This document shows positions 7,504 through 14,691 of a stretch of DNA of 14,691 nucleotides, piece after piece. Source of the DNA: CAZQAA01 sp964591255 (lineage in GTDB: Bacteria > Desulfobacterota > DSM-4660 > Desulfatiglandales > Desulfatiglandaceae). The translations under genes and the position numbers were made by a program. Location: positions 1 through 14,691 of the forward strand of contig CAZQAA010000150.1 in the NCBI GenBank assembly GCA_964591255.1. The letters are read 5' to 3'. Each line of letters opens with the position of its first letter. Position 1 is the first letter of the stretch. A model generated the notes under the pieces. The model made no database searches and was not told the DNA's origin. It was given only the letters and a program-made list of their open reading frames with translations.

Positions 7504-7842
7504 TCAAAATTCCTTCTGCTCAGAATTTAATTTTCTAAAGCTAACCATACAACACCCGATGTCCAGTGTTCCCACTGAATTTTTATCAAAATAGCGATGA
7601 ATAGAAGGGTTTACTGTGTATTTTACACTTTTCCCTTCCCGGGTTGATTGAACCAGTCCCGCCTTTTTCAATATGACAAGATGCCTTGAGACATGGTATT
7701 GTTTCATATTAAGCTCTCTTGCTATATTGGTCACAGATTTTTCATTGGTCAACAGCAGACGCAAAATCTTTATTCTGCTCTCTTCGGCAATCGCTTTAAG
7801 GGTCTCAGCACATTCACTTGGTCCTGAACATTTTTCTGACAT
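7504..7842 (-). CDS. ArsR-family winged-helix transcriptional regulator
   Basis: Small (112-residue) DNA-binding repressor of the ArsR/SmtB family. Residues about 12-80 form the winged helix: ETLKAIAEESRIKILRLLL (helices 1-2), SVTNIARELNMKQYHVSRHL (helix-turn-helix, 36-55) and the beta wing GLVQSTREGKSVKYTVN. Cysteines at 5, 11, 97 and 98 are possible metal or thiol-sensing residues; the recognition-helix-region CxC motif of classical arsenic-sensing ArsR is absent. AAAGGGA lies about nine bases before the ATG. It is transcribed toward the bacteriohemerythrin gene, so it may control itself and that gene. A palindrome overlapping its predicted promoter is a candidate operator. The inducer is unknown. 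Confidence 0.92.
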   Translation of the reverse strand: MSEKCSGPSECAETLKAIAEESRIKILRLLLTNEKSVTNIARELNMKQYHVSRHLVILKKAGLVQSTREGKSVKYTVNPSIHRYFDKNSVGTLDIGCCMVSFRKLNSEQKEF

Positions 7843-7891
7843 AGGAGGCAGTCCCTTTAAATAAGCCTATTCTTCAATATGGAACCCTATA

Positions 7892-7919
7892 GTTGTACGA
7901 GCATACAACGGGATGACAA
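7892..7919 (-). promoter_or_regulatory. Candidate ArsR promoter with overlapping palindromic operator
   Basis: On the minus strand TTGTCA (7919-7914) and TACAAC (7897-7892) are spaced by 16 bases and could be -35 and -10 elements for the ArsR-family gene about 50 bases downstream. The inverted repeat GTTGTA-N6-TACAAC (7892-7909) covers the proposed -10 and most of the spacer, the usual place for an autorepressor site. Single GTTGTA half-sites also occur at 7378 and 7494, in the gap before the hemerythrin gene. Inference from position only. Confidence 0.35.
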
Positions 7920-8158
7920 AACAGACAATAAAGGATAGATATACTTATATATCATATCATTGGATAATTGATAGTTAATCCTACTGAATAGTTACCAGAT
8001 TTAAAAGTATTATTTTTACCTCCCGGGAAAATTCAAGCCTTTTTTGCCTTCAAGTTCGATCAAGTATTAGATTGTACTTCTTATTATATAAAATCTTTAT
8101 AAATCAAGTCATGTAATAATCTGTTTATAGGTTGCTGTACGATAAAAAAATAAATTTC

Positions 8159-8187
8159 TTGACAGGGTTATTTTTTTGTTTTTTATA
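8159..8187 (+). promoter_or_regulatory. Candidate promoter of the porin gene
   Basis: A perfect TTGACA (8159-8164) is followed after 17 bases by TTTATA (8182-8187), inside a T-rich tract; TATATA at 8184-8189 is an alternative -10 with a long spacer. Transcription would start near 8195, about 45 bases before the proposed porin start. Confidence 0.4.
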
Positions 8188-8200
8188 TATGCTCTTTAGC

Positions 8201-8216
8201 GCATATAAGCATATAA
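8201..8216 (+). repeat. Tandem direct repeat GCATATAA x2
   Basis: Two adjacent perfect copies of GCATATAA lie in the presumed 5' untranslated leader of the porin gene, just upstream of its start. The sequence is AT-rich, so a pair of 8-base copies may be chance; a binding site or slippage product is possible. Confidence 0.5.
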
Positions 8217-8240
8217 TTATATTTTCTTTATCTTTTTATT

Positions 8241-9590
8241 TTGTTTAAAAAATCACTTTTTACATTATTAGTTATATTCGTCCTGTTTGGCAGTGGAGGA
8301 TGCCTCCATGCTGGTTCTCTTACTTTTGATGGGTCAATCAGGGAACGATTTGAATTTCTGGACGGGATGAACAAAAAGACCTATGGAGACGGTTCCATTG
8401 ATCCCGAAGGTAATAAACACGGTGATGCTCATGACAGATTGCTTTTGCAGCGCATTATTGCTGGTTTTATTTATAAACATAATGAGTATATTAAATTTAA
8501 TTTGCATATATATGATGCCCGTGTTTGGGGATGGTCCCTCGACCAAAATGATTTTGTTAAAAATCGGGGGACATCAGATGAATTTGTAATGGACTGTTAT
8601 GAAGAATATCTGGAGCTGTTTGACGCCTATATCGAAGTAAAGAATCTTTTTATAAAAGGACTATCCAGCAGAATTGGTCGACAAAATATCTGGTATGGTG
8701 ATAGGCGTATATTTGGGCCTGGAGGCTGGGGAAATTCCATAGGCTGGCTATGGGATGCAGTACGTTTCTCCTACAAACAGGGAAGAAACTACATTGATTT
8801 ATGGTATGGCCAGACAAAGACAAAGGATCCAGAATCTTTTAGCGTTACGCATAAACACACATTTCAGGGTGCTGGCCTATACTCTCATTACAAGGTTGGA
8901 AATGATGGTGCTGTCGAGCCCTTTTTTGCATGGAAAAACAACCTGTTTCATGATGTCATGCCGGAGGAAAAGACATTTTATATGGGATGCAGGTTCTATG
9001 AAAAGGATTTTTATGGTTTAAATTGGGATATCACATATGTGACGGAGTTTGGTGATATTGGCGATAATTCAGTTAAAGCATATGGTTATGTTGCGAAGAT
9101 AGGTTATAGATTTAGACGCATGCTGTGGAGGCCAAATATTGTATTGGGACGCGTTTTTGCAAGTGGAGATGATGATCCCTCAGATGGTACAATAAAGACA
9201 TTTACCAGACCTTTTGGTTCTACAGATGGAATGCATTATGGCCGTATGGATATTATATCCTGGGGAAACATGGTGGACAATCAAATAAATCTCTACCTTG
9301 ATCCCTTTAAAAACTGCCATCTAAAGATTGCGTTTCATGACTTCAGCCTTAACAGGGCAGAGGATAGATGGTGTTATTACAAAGTTAAGAATAAAGACGG
9401 GAATAAATATAAACACCTGGGAGATGAGATAGATTTTCAGCTCAAATGGGACTGCTCTGAGCAGCTCCAACTTCAGGTTATCTATGCATATTTCAACGCC
9501 GGAAATTTTGTCTCCAATAATGTGGCTCACAATGATGCTCAACGCTTTTTTCTTCAAGCTATATACAAATTTAAAATTTCTTGTTTTTGA
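8241..9590 (+). CDS. Alginate-export-like outer-membrane beta-barrel porin
   Basis: A 449-residue secreted protein. Residues 1-24 are a signal peptide (FKKS, hydrophobic core LFTLLVIFVLF, cleavage probably after LHA); GGC lacks the lipobox pattern, so a lipoprotein is unlikely. The mature part has alternating aromatic/polar beta-strands with tight turns, no transmembrane helix, and ends in ...ISCF, a terminal Phe as recognised by the BAM machinery. The segment SSRIGRQNIWYGDRRIFGP and the following WLWDAVRFSY resemble the alginate-export (AlgE-like) porin family, so the channel probably passes an anionic or other carbohydrate or small solute; there are no alginate genes nearby, so the substrate is unknown. 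The only plausible starts near the signal peptide are TTG at 8241 or ATT at 8238, with no Shine-Dalgarno; the next in-frame ATG would remove the signal peptide. Confidence 0.78.
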   Translation: MFKKSLFTLLVIFVLFGSGGCLHAGSLTFDGSIRERFEFLDGMNKKTYGDGSIDPEGNKHGDAHDRLLLQRIIAGFIYKHNEYIKFNLHIYDARVWGWSLDQNDFVKNRGTSDEFVMDCYEEYLELFDAYIEVKNLFIKGLSSRIGRQNIWYGDRRIFGPGGWGNSIGWLWDAVRFSYKQGRNYIDLWYGQTKTKDPESFSVTHKHTFQGAGLYSHYKVGNDGAVEPFFAWKNNLFHDVMPEEKTFYMGCRFYEKDFYGLNWDITYVTEFGDIGDNSVKAYGYVAKIGYRFRRMLWRPNIVLGRVFASGDDDPSDGTIKTFTRPFGSTDGMHYGRMDIISWGNMVDNQINLYLDPFKNCHLKIAFHDFSLNRAEDRWCYYKVKNKDGNKYKHLGDEIDFQLKWDCSEQLQLQVIYAYFNAGNFVSNNVAHNDAQRFFLQAIYKFKISCF

Positions 9591-10845
9591 TTTTAAGAAA
9601 TTTCATTTCGAAGAGCGCTATCGATTCTTCTTGCTTTGATTCAACTTTAGCCGATATTTCCTCATAATTATCTAAAATGATATTTACGATACGTGTATCA
9701 AGTGAGTTGTTAACTGTCTGAGATTTTAGGATATCTTTAATCTGATTTTTTTCCAAATTTTTTCTGTATAATCTGTTTTCACTTAACGCAGTGAAAATAT
9801 CTGCCACTGCCACTATCCTGGCCCCTAAGTTTATCCTGTCGGCTTCAATATGAAATGGATATCCTGAGCCATCGAATTTTTCGTGATGAAAAGCCGCCCA
9901 TTCTGCTATATGGCCCAGTCCGCCTATGGTGGTTAAAACTGTATAAGTAAAATATGTATGCTGTTTTATGACATTAAATTCCTCCTTTGTTAATTTTCCA
10001 GGTTTTTCCAGAATAGAATTTGGTACGGCGAGTTTTCCTAGATCGTGAAAGAATCCCGCAACTTTCATGTCGTCCACTTCTACATCCGTAAATCCTAAAT
10101 ATTTGGCAAGGATTACTGCACATTCCGCTACACCAGTAGAATGTGTAGCTGTAAATCTCGACTTGAAATCAACAATATGGCGAAATATAGAGGCTATTGA
10201 GGAGATATTTTTTCGCTCGATTTCAATTTTGCGGAATGGTCCGAAATGCAATAACAGGGAGTAGAGGCGGGGTGAAGTCAAATCCAGCCAAAAGTCTTCA
10301 TATTTAGAGACTTGAAGAAAAAGATCCACTATATCGGCATGAATTTGTGAACCGGCCAATGTGACTATTTTTGCATCAATCTTGTCTACCTGATGAAGGA
10401 TATACGTCTTGCGTAAAATTGAACGTTCGATCTCATCGGCTAAATAGAGTATTTGAGATGCTGTAACATGGTCCGAATCAATCGGTTCGTTCCAGTCCTC
10501 CCAAGACCTGTGATGATGCCGAATGATTTTTGCGGCGGGTTTCAGAAGTGGTGATAGTTCGTACAAGGCCTCTCCCAGAATACAATGGGTTTCTGGGTTA
10601 ACATCCTCGAATCCGGCATGGAGATGTACTTTTTCCTCTAAGGATAATGCGCCGATATCATGCAAGAGGGCAGCCATATAAATATTCTCTACTTTATCTT
10701 CTGAAAGACCTGCTGCCAAGGCAAGTTTCCACGCTATAAACGCGGTCCGCATCTGGTGTGAAGCAATGCGGGGAATAGCAATATCCATTGCATCTGAAAG
10801 GGATAATAAAAAATTGCTGAATTTGACATTTGATTCTTGTAGCAT
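9571..10845 (-). CDS. Tandem HD-domain protein with C-terminal HD-GYP domain (candidate c-di-GMP phosphodiesterase)
   Basis: 424 residues, soluble. The N-terminal HD domain (about 25-145) keeps metal-type residues H30, H62-D63, H87, H111-H112 and D137, but has SWEDWN where an HD-GYP domain has its GYP loop. The C-terminal domain (about 215-400) is a complete HD-GYP: H235, H267-D268 with K271, H296, H320-H321, DGSGYP (325-330) and D349. HD-GYP proteins degrade cyclic di-GMP to GMP or pGpG, or act as effectors. No receiver, PAS or membrane segment is present, so the N-terminal HD domain may be the regulatory part. AAAAAGGTG (10851-10859, read on the minus strand) lies just upstream of the ATG. 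The gene converges on the porin gene and the two coding ends overlap by 20 bases. Enzyme activity is likely from the intact motif but not proven. Confidence 0.9.
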   Translation of the reverse strand: MLQESNVKFSNFLLSLSDAMDIAIPRIASHQMRTAFIAWKLALAAGLSEDKVENIYMAALLHDIGALSLEEKVHLHAGFEDVNPETHCILGEALYELSPLLKPAAKIIRHHHRSWEDWNEPIDSDHVTASQILYLADEIERSILRKTYILHQVDKIDAKIVTLAGSQIHADIVDLFLQVSKYEDFWLDLTSPRLYSLLLHFGPFRKIEIERKNISSIASIFRHIVDFKSRFTATHSTGVAECAVILAKYLGFTDVEVDDMKVAGFFHDLGKLAVPNSILEKPGKLTKEEFNVIKQHTYFTYTVLTTIGGLGHIAEWAAFHHEKFDGSGYPFHIEADRINLGARIVAVADIFTALSENRLYRKNLEKNQIKDILKSQTVNNSLDTRIVNIILDNYEEISAKVESKQEESIALFEMKFLKIKNKKF

Positions 10846-11365
10846 GTTAACACCTTTTTAATTTTACAAAAATCGGGTTGCCACTCTCCTGTTGTTTACT
10901 CATGGTTGAGCTGTTCCGGAAGACAATTTCACAGCCTTACCGTCTGGCATTCCATAAATCAGATGATTATTGAATTGCAGCCCCCCTTTTTCCCAATCAT
11001 ATAAGATTATACCTTTTTCAAAGATTGACATGGATTTTCCTGTAACAAAACCTGTGGCTCATATTGTCAAAATGTGCCTCCCCGACATTATGAAACCTGC
11101 AGAAATCTTTACTATATCACAGGTAGAGATAGCAAGGCTCCTATTTCTAGCACAGCATTAACAAAATATCTACCTGCGGCCAATAATTTTTCAAGCAATA
11201 AGGTTAAAACAAGACATAATAACAATTGCAGCGCCTTAACTAGTTGATTTTGTACTTATAAGCCCCAAGGACTTGGCAGGACTTGGCCAAAAAAACATAA
11301 ATTGATAAATCTAAAATAGGGTGATAAAAAAACTTACGCAGAATAGAGGAGGAATCCTAAGGACA
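10846..11365. other. Intergenic region between the HD-GYP gene and ldcA
   Basis: About 520 bases without a convincing gene. An open frame at 10970-11161 (from TTG, or from ATG at 11030) could encode up to 63 residues, including HIVKMCLPDIMKPAEIF; it has no ribosome binding site and I recognise no family, so it is not called. Near the right end is a tandem 10-base repeat (11268-11287). No tRNA, riboswitch or strong terminator is recognised. Confidence 0.55.
11268..11287 (+). repeat. Perfect tandem repeat AGGACTTGGC x2
   Basis: Two adjacent 10-base copies, in the leader about 80 bases before the ldcA start. CCAAG at 11265-11269 can pair with the CTTGG of either copy, so alternative small hairpins are possible. 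Function unknown. Confidence 0.75.
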
Positions 11366-12271
11366 ATGCACGATGTCATAAGACCGGCTATACTCAGGAA
11401 AGGCTCAAGAGTCGGAGTTATATCGCCCGCCGGTCCTGTAAGGGAAGATGAAATTAGAGATGGGCTTGAGATGTTAGAGTCTTATGGCCTTGATGTCCGT
11501 GTTGGCGCCCATATCTTCGGCAAGCGTGATTATCTTGCAGGAGAGGACGAAATACGCCTTTTTGATCTCCATGCCATGTTTGAAGACAGGGAGATCTCGG
11601 CTATTTTCTGCAGTAGAGGAGGGTATGGAACTTTAAGACTGTTAGACAGGATAGATTATAGCCTGATCAAGGATAATCCAAAGATTATCGTGGGATACAG
11701 TGATATTACTGCCCTTTTGATGGCAATTTATAAACATACGGGCCTTGTTACTTTTCACGGCCCCATGGTCCGAGATTTTACTGGCGATGGACAAGGTAAC
11801 CTGCGTTACCTGATTGATTCCTTGTTTTCAGGCCGGCCGGCAGGACTGGATATTGCACAAGGCAAGGCCCTTGGCCACGGCAAGGCAAAAGGTCCCCTTG
11901 TAGGCGGTAATCTAAGTATCCTCTGTCATATGGTGGGAACACCTTTCTTGCCATCATTCAAGGGGTGCATACTATTCTTGGAAGAAACAGGGGAACCCCT
12001 TTACCGTATAGACAGGATGTTGACACACCTTAAATTATCCGGTCTTCTGAAAGATATAAAAGGCCTTGTTGCGGGGACCTTTGACGATTGCGGGAAAACT
12101 GAAGATATTGAGCGCCTGTTAAAGGATGTGGTATATGATCTGGGAATTCCTGCGGTAACCGGGTTCCCTGCCGGGCATGGGAAGAACAACATGACCATCC
12201 CATTTGGGGTTGCGGCTCTGCTTGATACAGGTAAAATGACCCTTTCCTTTACTGACCCTTTTATAATATGA
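11366..12271 (+). CDS. ldcA: LD-carboxypeptidase (peptidase family S66)
   Basis: Serine peptidase that removes the terminal D-Ala from murein tetrapeptides during cell-wall recycling, in the cytoplasm; family S66 also includes microcin-immunity (MccF-like) enzymes. From this ATG the protein has 301 residues. The N-terminal strand GSRVGVISPAGPV (about 14-26) and SRGGYGTLRLLD (83-94) are family hallmarks. The nucleophile is S112 in GYSDIT, the acidic residue lies in LEETGEPLYRID (about 205-216), and the catalytic His is H271 in AGHGKN. A GTG at 11321 would add 15 residues, but its upstream has no ribosome binding site; the ATG at 11366 has GAGGAGG at 11346-11352 (13 bases away) and AAGGA just before, so I prefer it. 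mfd begins 26 bases after its stop, implying co-transcription. Confidence 0.93.
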   Translation: MHDVIRPAILRKGSRVGVISPAGPVREDEIRDGLEMLESYGLDVRVGAHIFGKRDYLAGEDEIRLFDLHAMFEDREISAIFCSRGGYGTLRLLDRIDYSLIKDNPKIIVGYSDITALLMAIYKHTGLVTFHGPMVRDFTGDGQGNLRYLIDSLFSGRPAGLDIAQGKALGHGKAKGPLVGGNLSILCHMVGTPFLPSFKGCILFLEETGEPLYRIDRMLTHLKLSGLLKDIKGLVAGTFDDCGKTEDIERLLKDVVYDLGIPAVTGFPAGHGKNNMTIPFGVAALLDTGKMTLSFTDPFII

Positions 12272-12297
12272 GCAGCAAAGAGGATTGACAAAGACAG

Positions 12298-14691
12298 ATG
12301 TTATTAGACAGCAGTAGTGCTTTTTTAGAACTGAAAAACCGGATTGAGAATGGTTTTCCCCAGGTGAGGGTGGACGGCGTAACGGGGACGGCTCTTTGTT
12401 ATCTCTTTTCCCGGTTCATTGCTGAATTTAAGAGACATTGTCTCGTTATCCTCCCTGACAGCAAGGAGGCCGCAGATTTTTTCAGAAACCTTGCCTTTTT
12501 CATGTCGGTCTCTGGTAATGATTCCAATCCCGAGGAGATACGATTAGTTGAGTTTCCTCCATATGATATCTCTCCCCTGACAGGCCTAAGTCCCCATCGG
12601 GATCTGGTAGCCAGGCGCATTCAGAGCTTGTATGCCATGCTGTCATATAAAAGTTCGGTTGTTGTTACTTCCATTGATGCCTTGTCTTTTAAGATCCTGC
12701 CCAAAAAGGTCTTTGTCAGGTCTATGGAATACCTGGAAACAGGAGAGGATGTGGACAGGGATTCTTTTATCAAAAAGCTTGAAAGTTGCGGTTATCAAAG
12801 GGTTTCCCTTGTGGAGGAAAGAGGGGACTACACAATTCGTGGCGGGGTAATGGACCTTTTTTCTCCCATGCATCCATTTCCTGTACGCCTGGAATTCTGG
12901 GGAGACAGGCTGGAATCGATACGGCAATTTGATCCGGCCAGCCAAAGGTCCCAGGACCATTTGCAGGAACTTGTGGTACTGCCGTCTGTGGAGATCATTA
13001 TGGATGAAGACGGTATCAGTAAAGCCAGGTCAATGGGCAGACTCCCTGTTCATCCTGGAGAAGGGACATTCCCTGGACAGGAGGCCTGGCTGATGCATTT
13101 TTATTCGCAGCTTGACACACTGTTTCAATATTTACCAAAGGACAGCCTTATAACCATTATAGATCCATACAGGGTGGAATCTGCTTATGTAAGGACAAAA
13201 AAGAAGTTTGAAAAAGACGTGGCAAGATTCCGTAAGGAGGCGGCTGAAAAGGTGGCTCCATTTCCTGAAACCGAAGGACTGTTTGCGCCGTTTGATGAAA
13301 TAGCCCATAGTATAAACTCTTTTCAGCGTCTTGAATTAGGGGCCGGTAGGACTGATTTAGAGGATAAAAAAGGTAAAACAATCCATTTTGAAGGCAGTTT
13401 CCGGTTGGATTATGACGTGGAGACAACCCTTGGGAGCAAGGGCAAAGTTTCTATGGCTCCTCTTGCAAAAAAGATCTCTGAGTGGATTTCCTTGCGGGCA
13501 AGAGTAGTCTTTGTAACCCGTACCAGGCAACAGGCCTCTCGTCTGGAAGAGATATTGGAAAATTATGGTATTACTGTGGACGGACTAACAGAATCCTGGG
13601 GTCAGTTGCCCGATAAACCAGGCCTTTTTCTCTGCTTGGGACATCTTTTGAAGGGTTTTGTGTGGCCTGACATAGGTCTTTTTGTAGTAAGTGAGAATGA
13701 AATTTTTGGGGTCAGAAAGGGCCGGGACAGGGCCAGGCGAAAGACAAAAGGAAAGCCCATTTCATGGTCCAGTTTCAGCCAGCTCAAAGATGGGGATTTC
13801 GTGGTCCATGAGGAACACGGCATAGGACGTTACAGCGGCCTTGTAAAGATGGAGATAGAAAACAGGATCAATGATTTTGTCATTATTGACTACGCCAATA
13901 ATGACAGACTGTACATCCCTGCAGACCGGATCAGCATATTGCAAAAATATGCCGGAGCAGATGAAAAAGAACCGAAATTGGCCCAGTTGGGAGGGCGGGC
14001 ATGGGATATCGCAAAACAGAAGGCGAAAAAGTCGGTCAGGAGGATAGCAAAGCAGTTGGTGGAATTGTATGCCTTAAGACAACATAAAAAGGGCTATGCC
14101 TTCTCGGAACCTGACCACGTTTTCAGGGAATTTGAGGCATCTTTCGAACATGATGAGACAGATGATCAGATCAGGGCGGTTGAAGATGTTTTAAAGGATA
14201 TGGCCTCTGAACGGCCTATGGACCGCCTCATTTGCGGTGATGTGGGATTTGGAAAGACGGAAGTGGCTTTGAGAGCAGCATTCAAGGCGGTGGCGGATGG
14301 GAAGCAGGTGGCCATGGTGGTCCCCACCACTGTGCTGGCGGAACAGCATTACGTGACATTCAAAAAAAGGTTTGCTCCATATTCCAAACGGGTTGAAGTC
14401 CTGAGCCGGTTTAAGTCAAGGGAAGAGCAGTCAAGGACCCTCAAAGAACTACAGTCAGGAAAGGTGGACATAATAATAGGGACTCACAGGCTGCTCCAGA
14501 AGGATGTGAAATTCACAGATCTCGGTCTTATGATTATTGATGAGGAGCATAGGTTTGGAGTGAGACAGAAAGAGGCTTTAAAAAAATTGCGTGCCCTTGT
14601 GGATGTCATTGCAATTACGGCCACTCCGATCCCGAGGACCCTCCATATGTCCATGATGGGTGTCCGGGATTTGAGTGTTATTGAGACACCT
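12298..14691 (+). CDS. mfd: Transcription-repair coupling factor (Mfd), 3' end beyond the window
   Basis: ATP-driven DNA translocase that displaces stalled RNA polymerase and recruits UvrA to lesions. The frame is open for 798 codons to the window edge; full-length Mfd is about 1,100-1,200 residues, so roughly the first two thirds is present. Domains in order: UvrB-like module (about 1-330) with GDYTIRGGVMDLFSP (near 176-190) and without a Walker A; RNA-polymerase interaction CarD-like domain beginning KDGDFVVHEEHGIGRY (about 497-512); superfamily 2 translocase with Walker A GDVGFGKTE (647-655; K653), DEEH box (748-751) and TATPIPRTLHMSMMGVRDLS (from 774). The ATG has only a weak, distant AGAGG (12279-12283), and an in-frame stop at 12286-12288 with no start codon between rules out a longer N-terminus. 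No frameshift is seen. It follows ldcA on the same strand. Confidence 0.97.
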   Translation, partial: MLLDSSSAFLELKNRIENGFPQVRVDGVTGTALCYLFSRFIAEFKRHCLVILPDSKEAADFFRNLAFFMSVSGNDSNPEEIRLVEFPPYDISPLTGLSPHRDLVARRIQSLYAMLSYKSSVVVTSIDALSFKILPKKVFVRSMEYLETGEDVDRDSFIKKLESCGYQRVSLVEERGDYTIRGGVMDLFSPMHPFPVRLEFWGDRLESIRQFDPASQRSQDHLQELVVLPSVEIIMDEDGISKARSMGRLPVHPGEGTFPGQEAWLMHFYSQLDTLFQYLPKDSLITIIDPYRVESAYVRTKKKFEKDVARFRKEAAEKVAPFPETEGLFAPFDEIAHSINSFQRLELGAGRTDLEDKKGKTIHFEGSFRLDYDVETTLGSKGKVSMAPLAKKISEWISLRARVVFVTRTRQQASRLEEILENYGITVDGLTESWGQLPDKPGLFLCLGHLLKGFVWPDIGLFVVSENEIFGVRKGRDRARRKTKGKPISWSSFSQLKDGDFVVHEEHGIGRYSGLVKMEIENRINDFVIIDYANNDRLYIPADRISILQKYAGADEKEPKLAQLGGRAWDIAKQKAKKSVRRIAKQLVELYALRQHKKGYAFSEPDHVFREFEASFEHDETDDQIRAVEDVLKDMASERPMDRLICGDVGFGKTEVALRAAFKAVADGKQVAMVVPTTVLAEQHYVTFKKRFAPYSKRVEVLSRFKSREEQSRTLKELQSGKVDIIIGTHRLLQKDVKFTDLGLMIIDEEHRFGVRQKEALKKLRALVDVIAITATPIPRTLHMSMMGVRDLSVIETP

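Larger units (their letters stand above)
7843..8240. other. AT-rich divergent intergenic region
   Basis: About 400 bases between the ArsR-family gene (leftward) and the porin gene (rightward), with no credible coding sequence on either strand. It holds the candidate ArsR operator at its left end and, at its right end, a candidate porin promoter and a tandem 8-base repeat. The middle (about 7920-8150) is AT-rich and shows no strong hairpin or known riboswitch that I can recognise. Confidence 0.6.

Noticed and set aside
8212..8217. TATAAT just before the porin start as its -10 box
   Set aside because: No -35-like or extended -10 element at the right distance; TTGACA at 8159 with the downstream AT-rich hexamer fits better.
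7843..8240. CRISPR-like or other repeat array in the long AT-rich gap
   Set aside because: Only a single tandem 8-base pair and isolated palindromes are present; there is no regularly spaced repeat.
11321..11365. GTG at 11321 as the ldcA start
   Set aside because: No ribosome binding site in front of it, and the extra residues include the purine-rich GAGGAGG that better serves as the Shine-Dalgarno for the ATG at 11366.

Overview
The window carries eight core housekeeping genes around an AT-richer accessory block. The organism looks like an anaerobic or microaerophilic Gram-negative bacterium, most plausibly of the Desulfobacterota (old Deltaproteobacteria). The reasons are an outer-membrane beta-barrel gene, the short 'Aquifex-type' aconitase, a single-His-motif Old Yellow Enzyme relative, a bacteriohemerythrin and an HD-GYP protein. 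This assignment is inference; there is no rRNA or other phylogenetic marker here.

Left part (1-6830). Aconitase, NADP-type isocitrate dehydrogenase and an OYE-family flavin reductase run in one direction with short gaps and look like one operon for citrate-to-2-oxoglutarate carbon flow. Convergent to them is a Smr-domain nuclease-like protein. Divergent from that are a metallo-beta-lactamase-fold hydrolase and prmA (ribosomal protein L11 methyltransferase); prmA has its own good sigma70-like promoter.

Central part (6831-11365). This stretch is visibly more AT-rich, has long intergenic regions and changes strand repeatedly. It holds a bacteriohemerythrin gene whose reading frame is broken by an in-frame TGA just before its last two iron ligands, an ArsR-family regulator with a Cys-Cys motif, an alginate-export-like outer-membrane porin that seems to start at TTG without a ribosome binding site, and a tandem HD / HD-GYP protein whose 3' end overlaps the porin's 3' end by 20 bases. 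Several inverted and tandem repeats lie in the gaps. No integrase, transposase or tRNA is visible.

Right part (11366-14691). ldcA (LD-carboxypeptidase, murein recycling) is followed 26 bases later by mfd (transcription-repair coupling factor), which runs off the window end.

The strongest unexplained observation is the bacteriohemerythrin interrupted by TGA: the sequence after the stop, in the same frame, encodes the normal family C-terminus including the expected His and Asp ligands. I do not see a clearly new multi-gene system.
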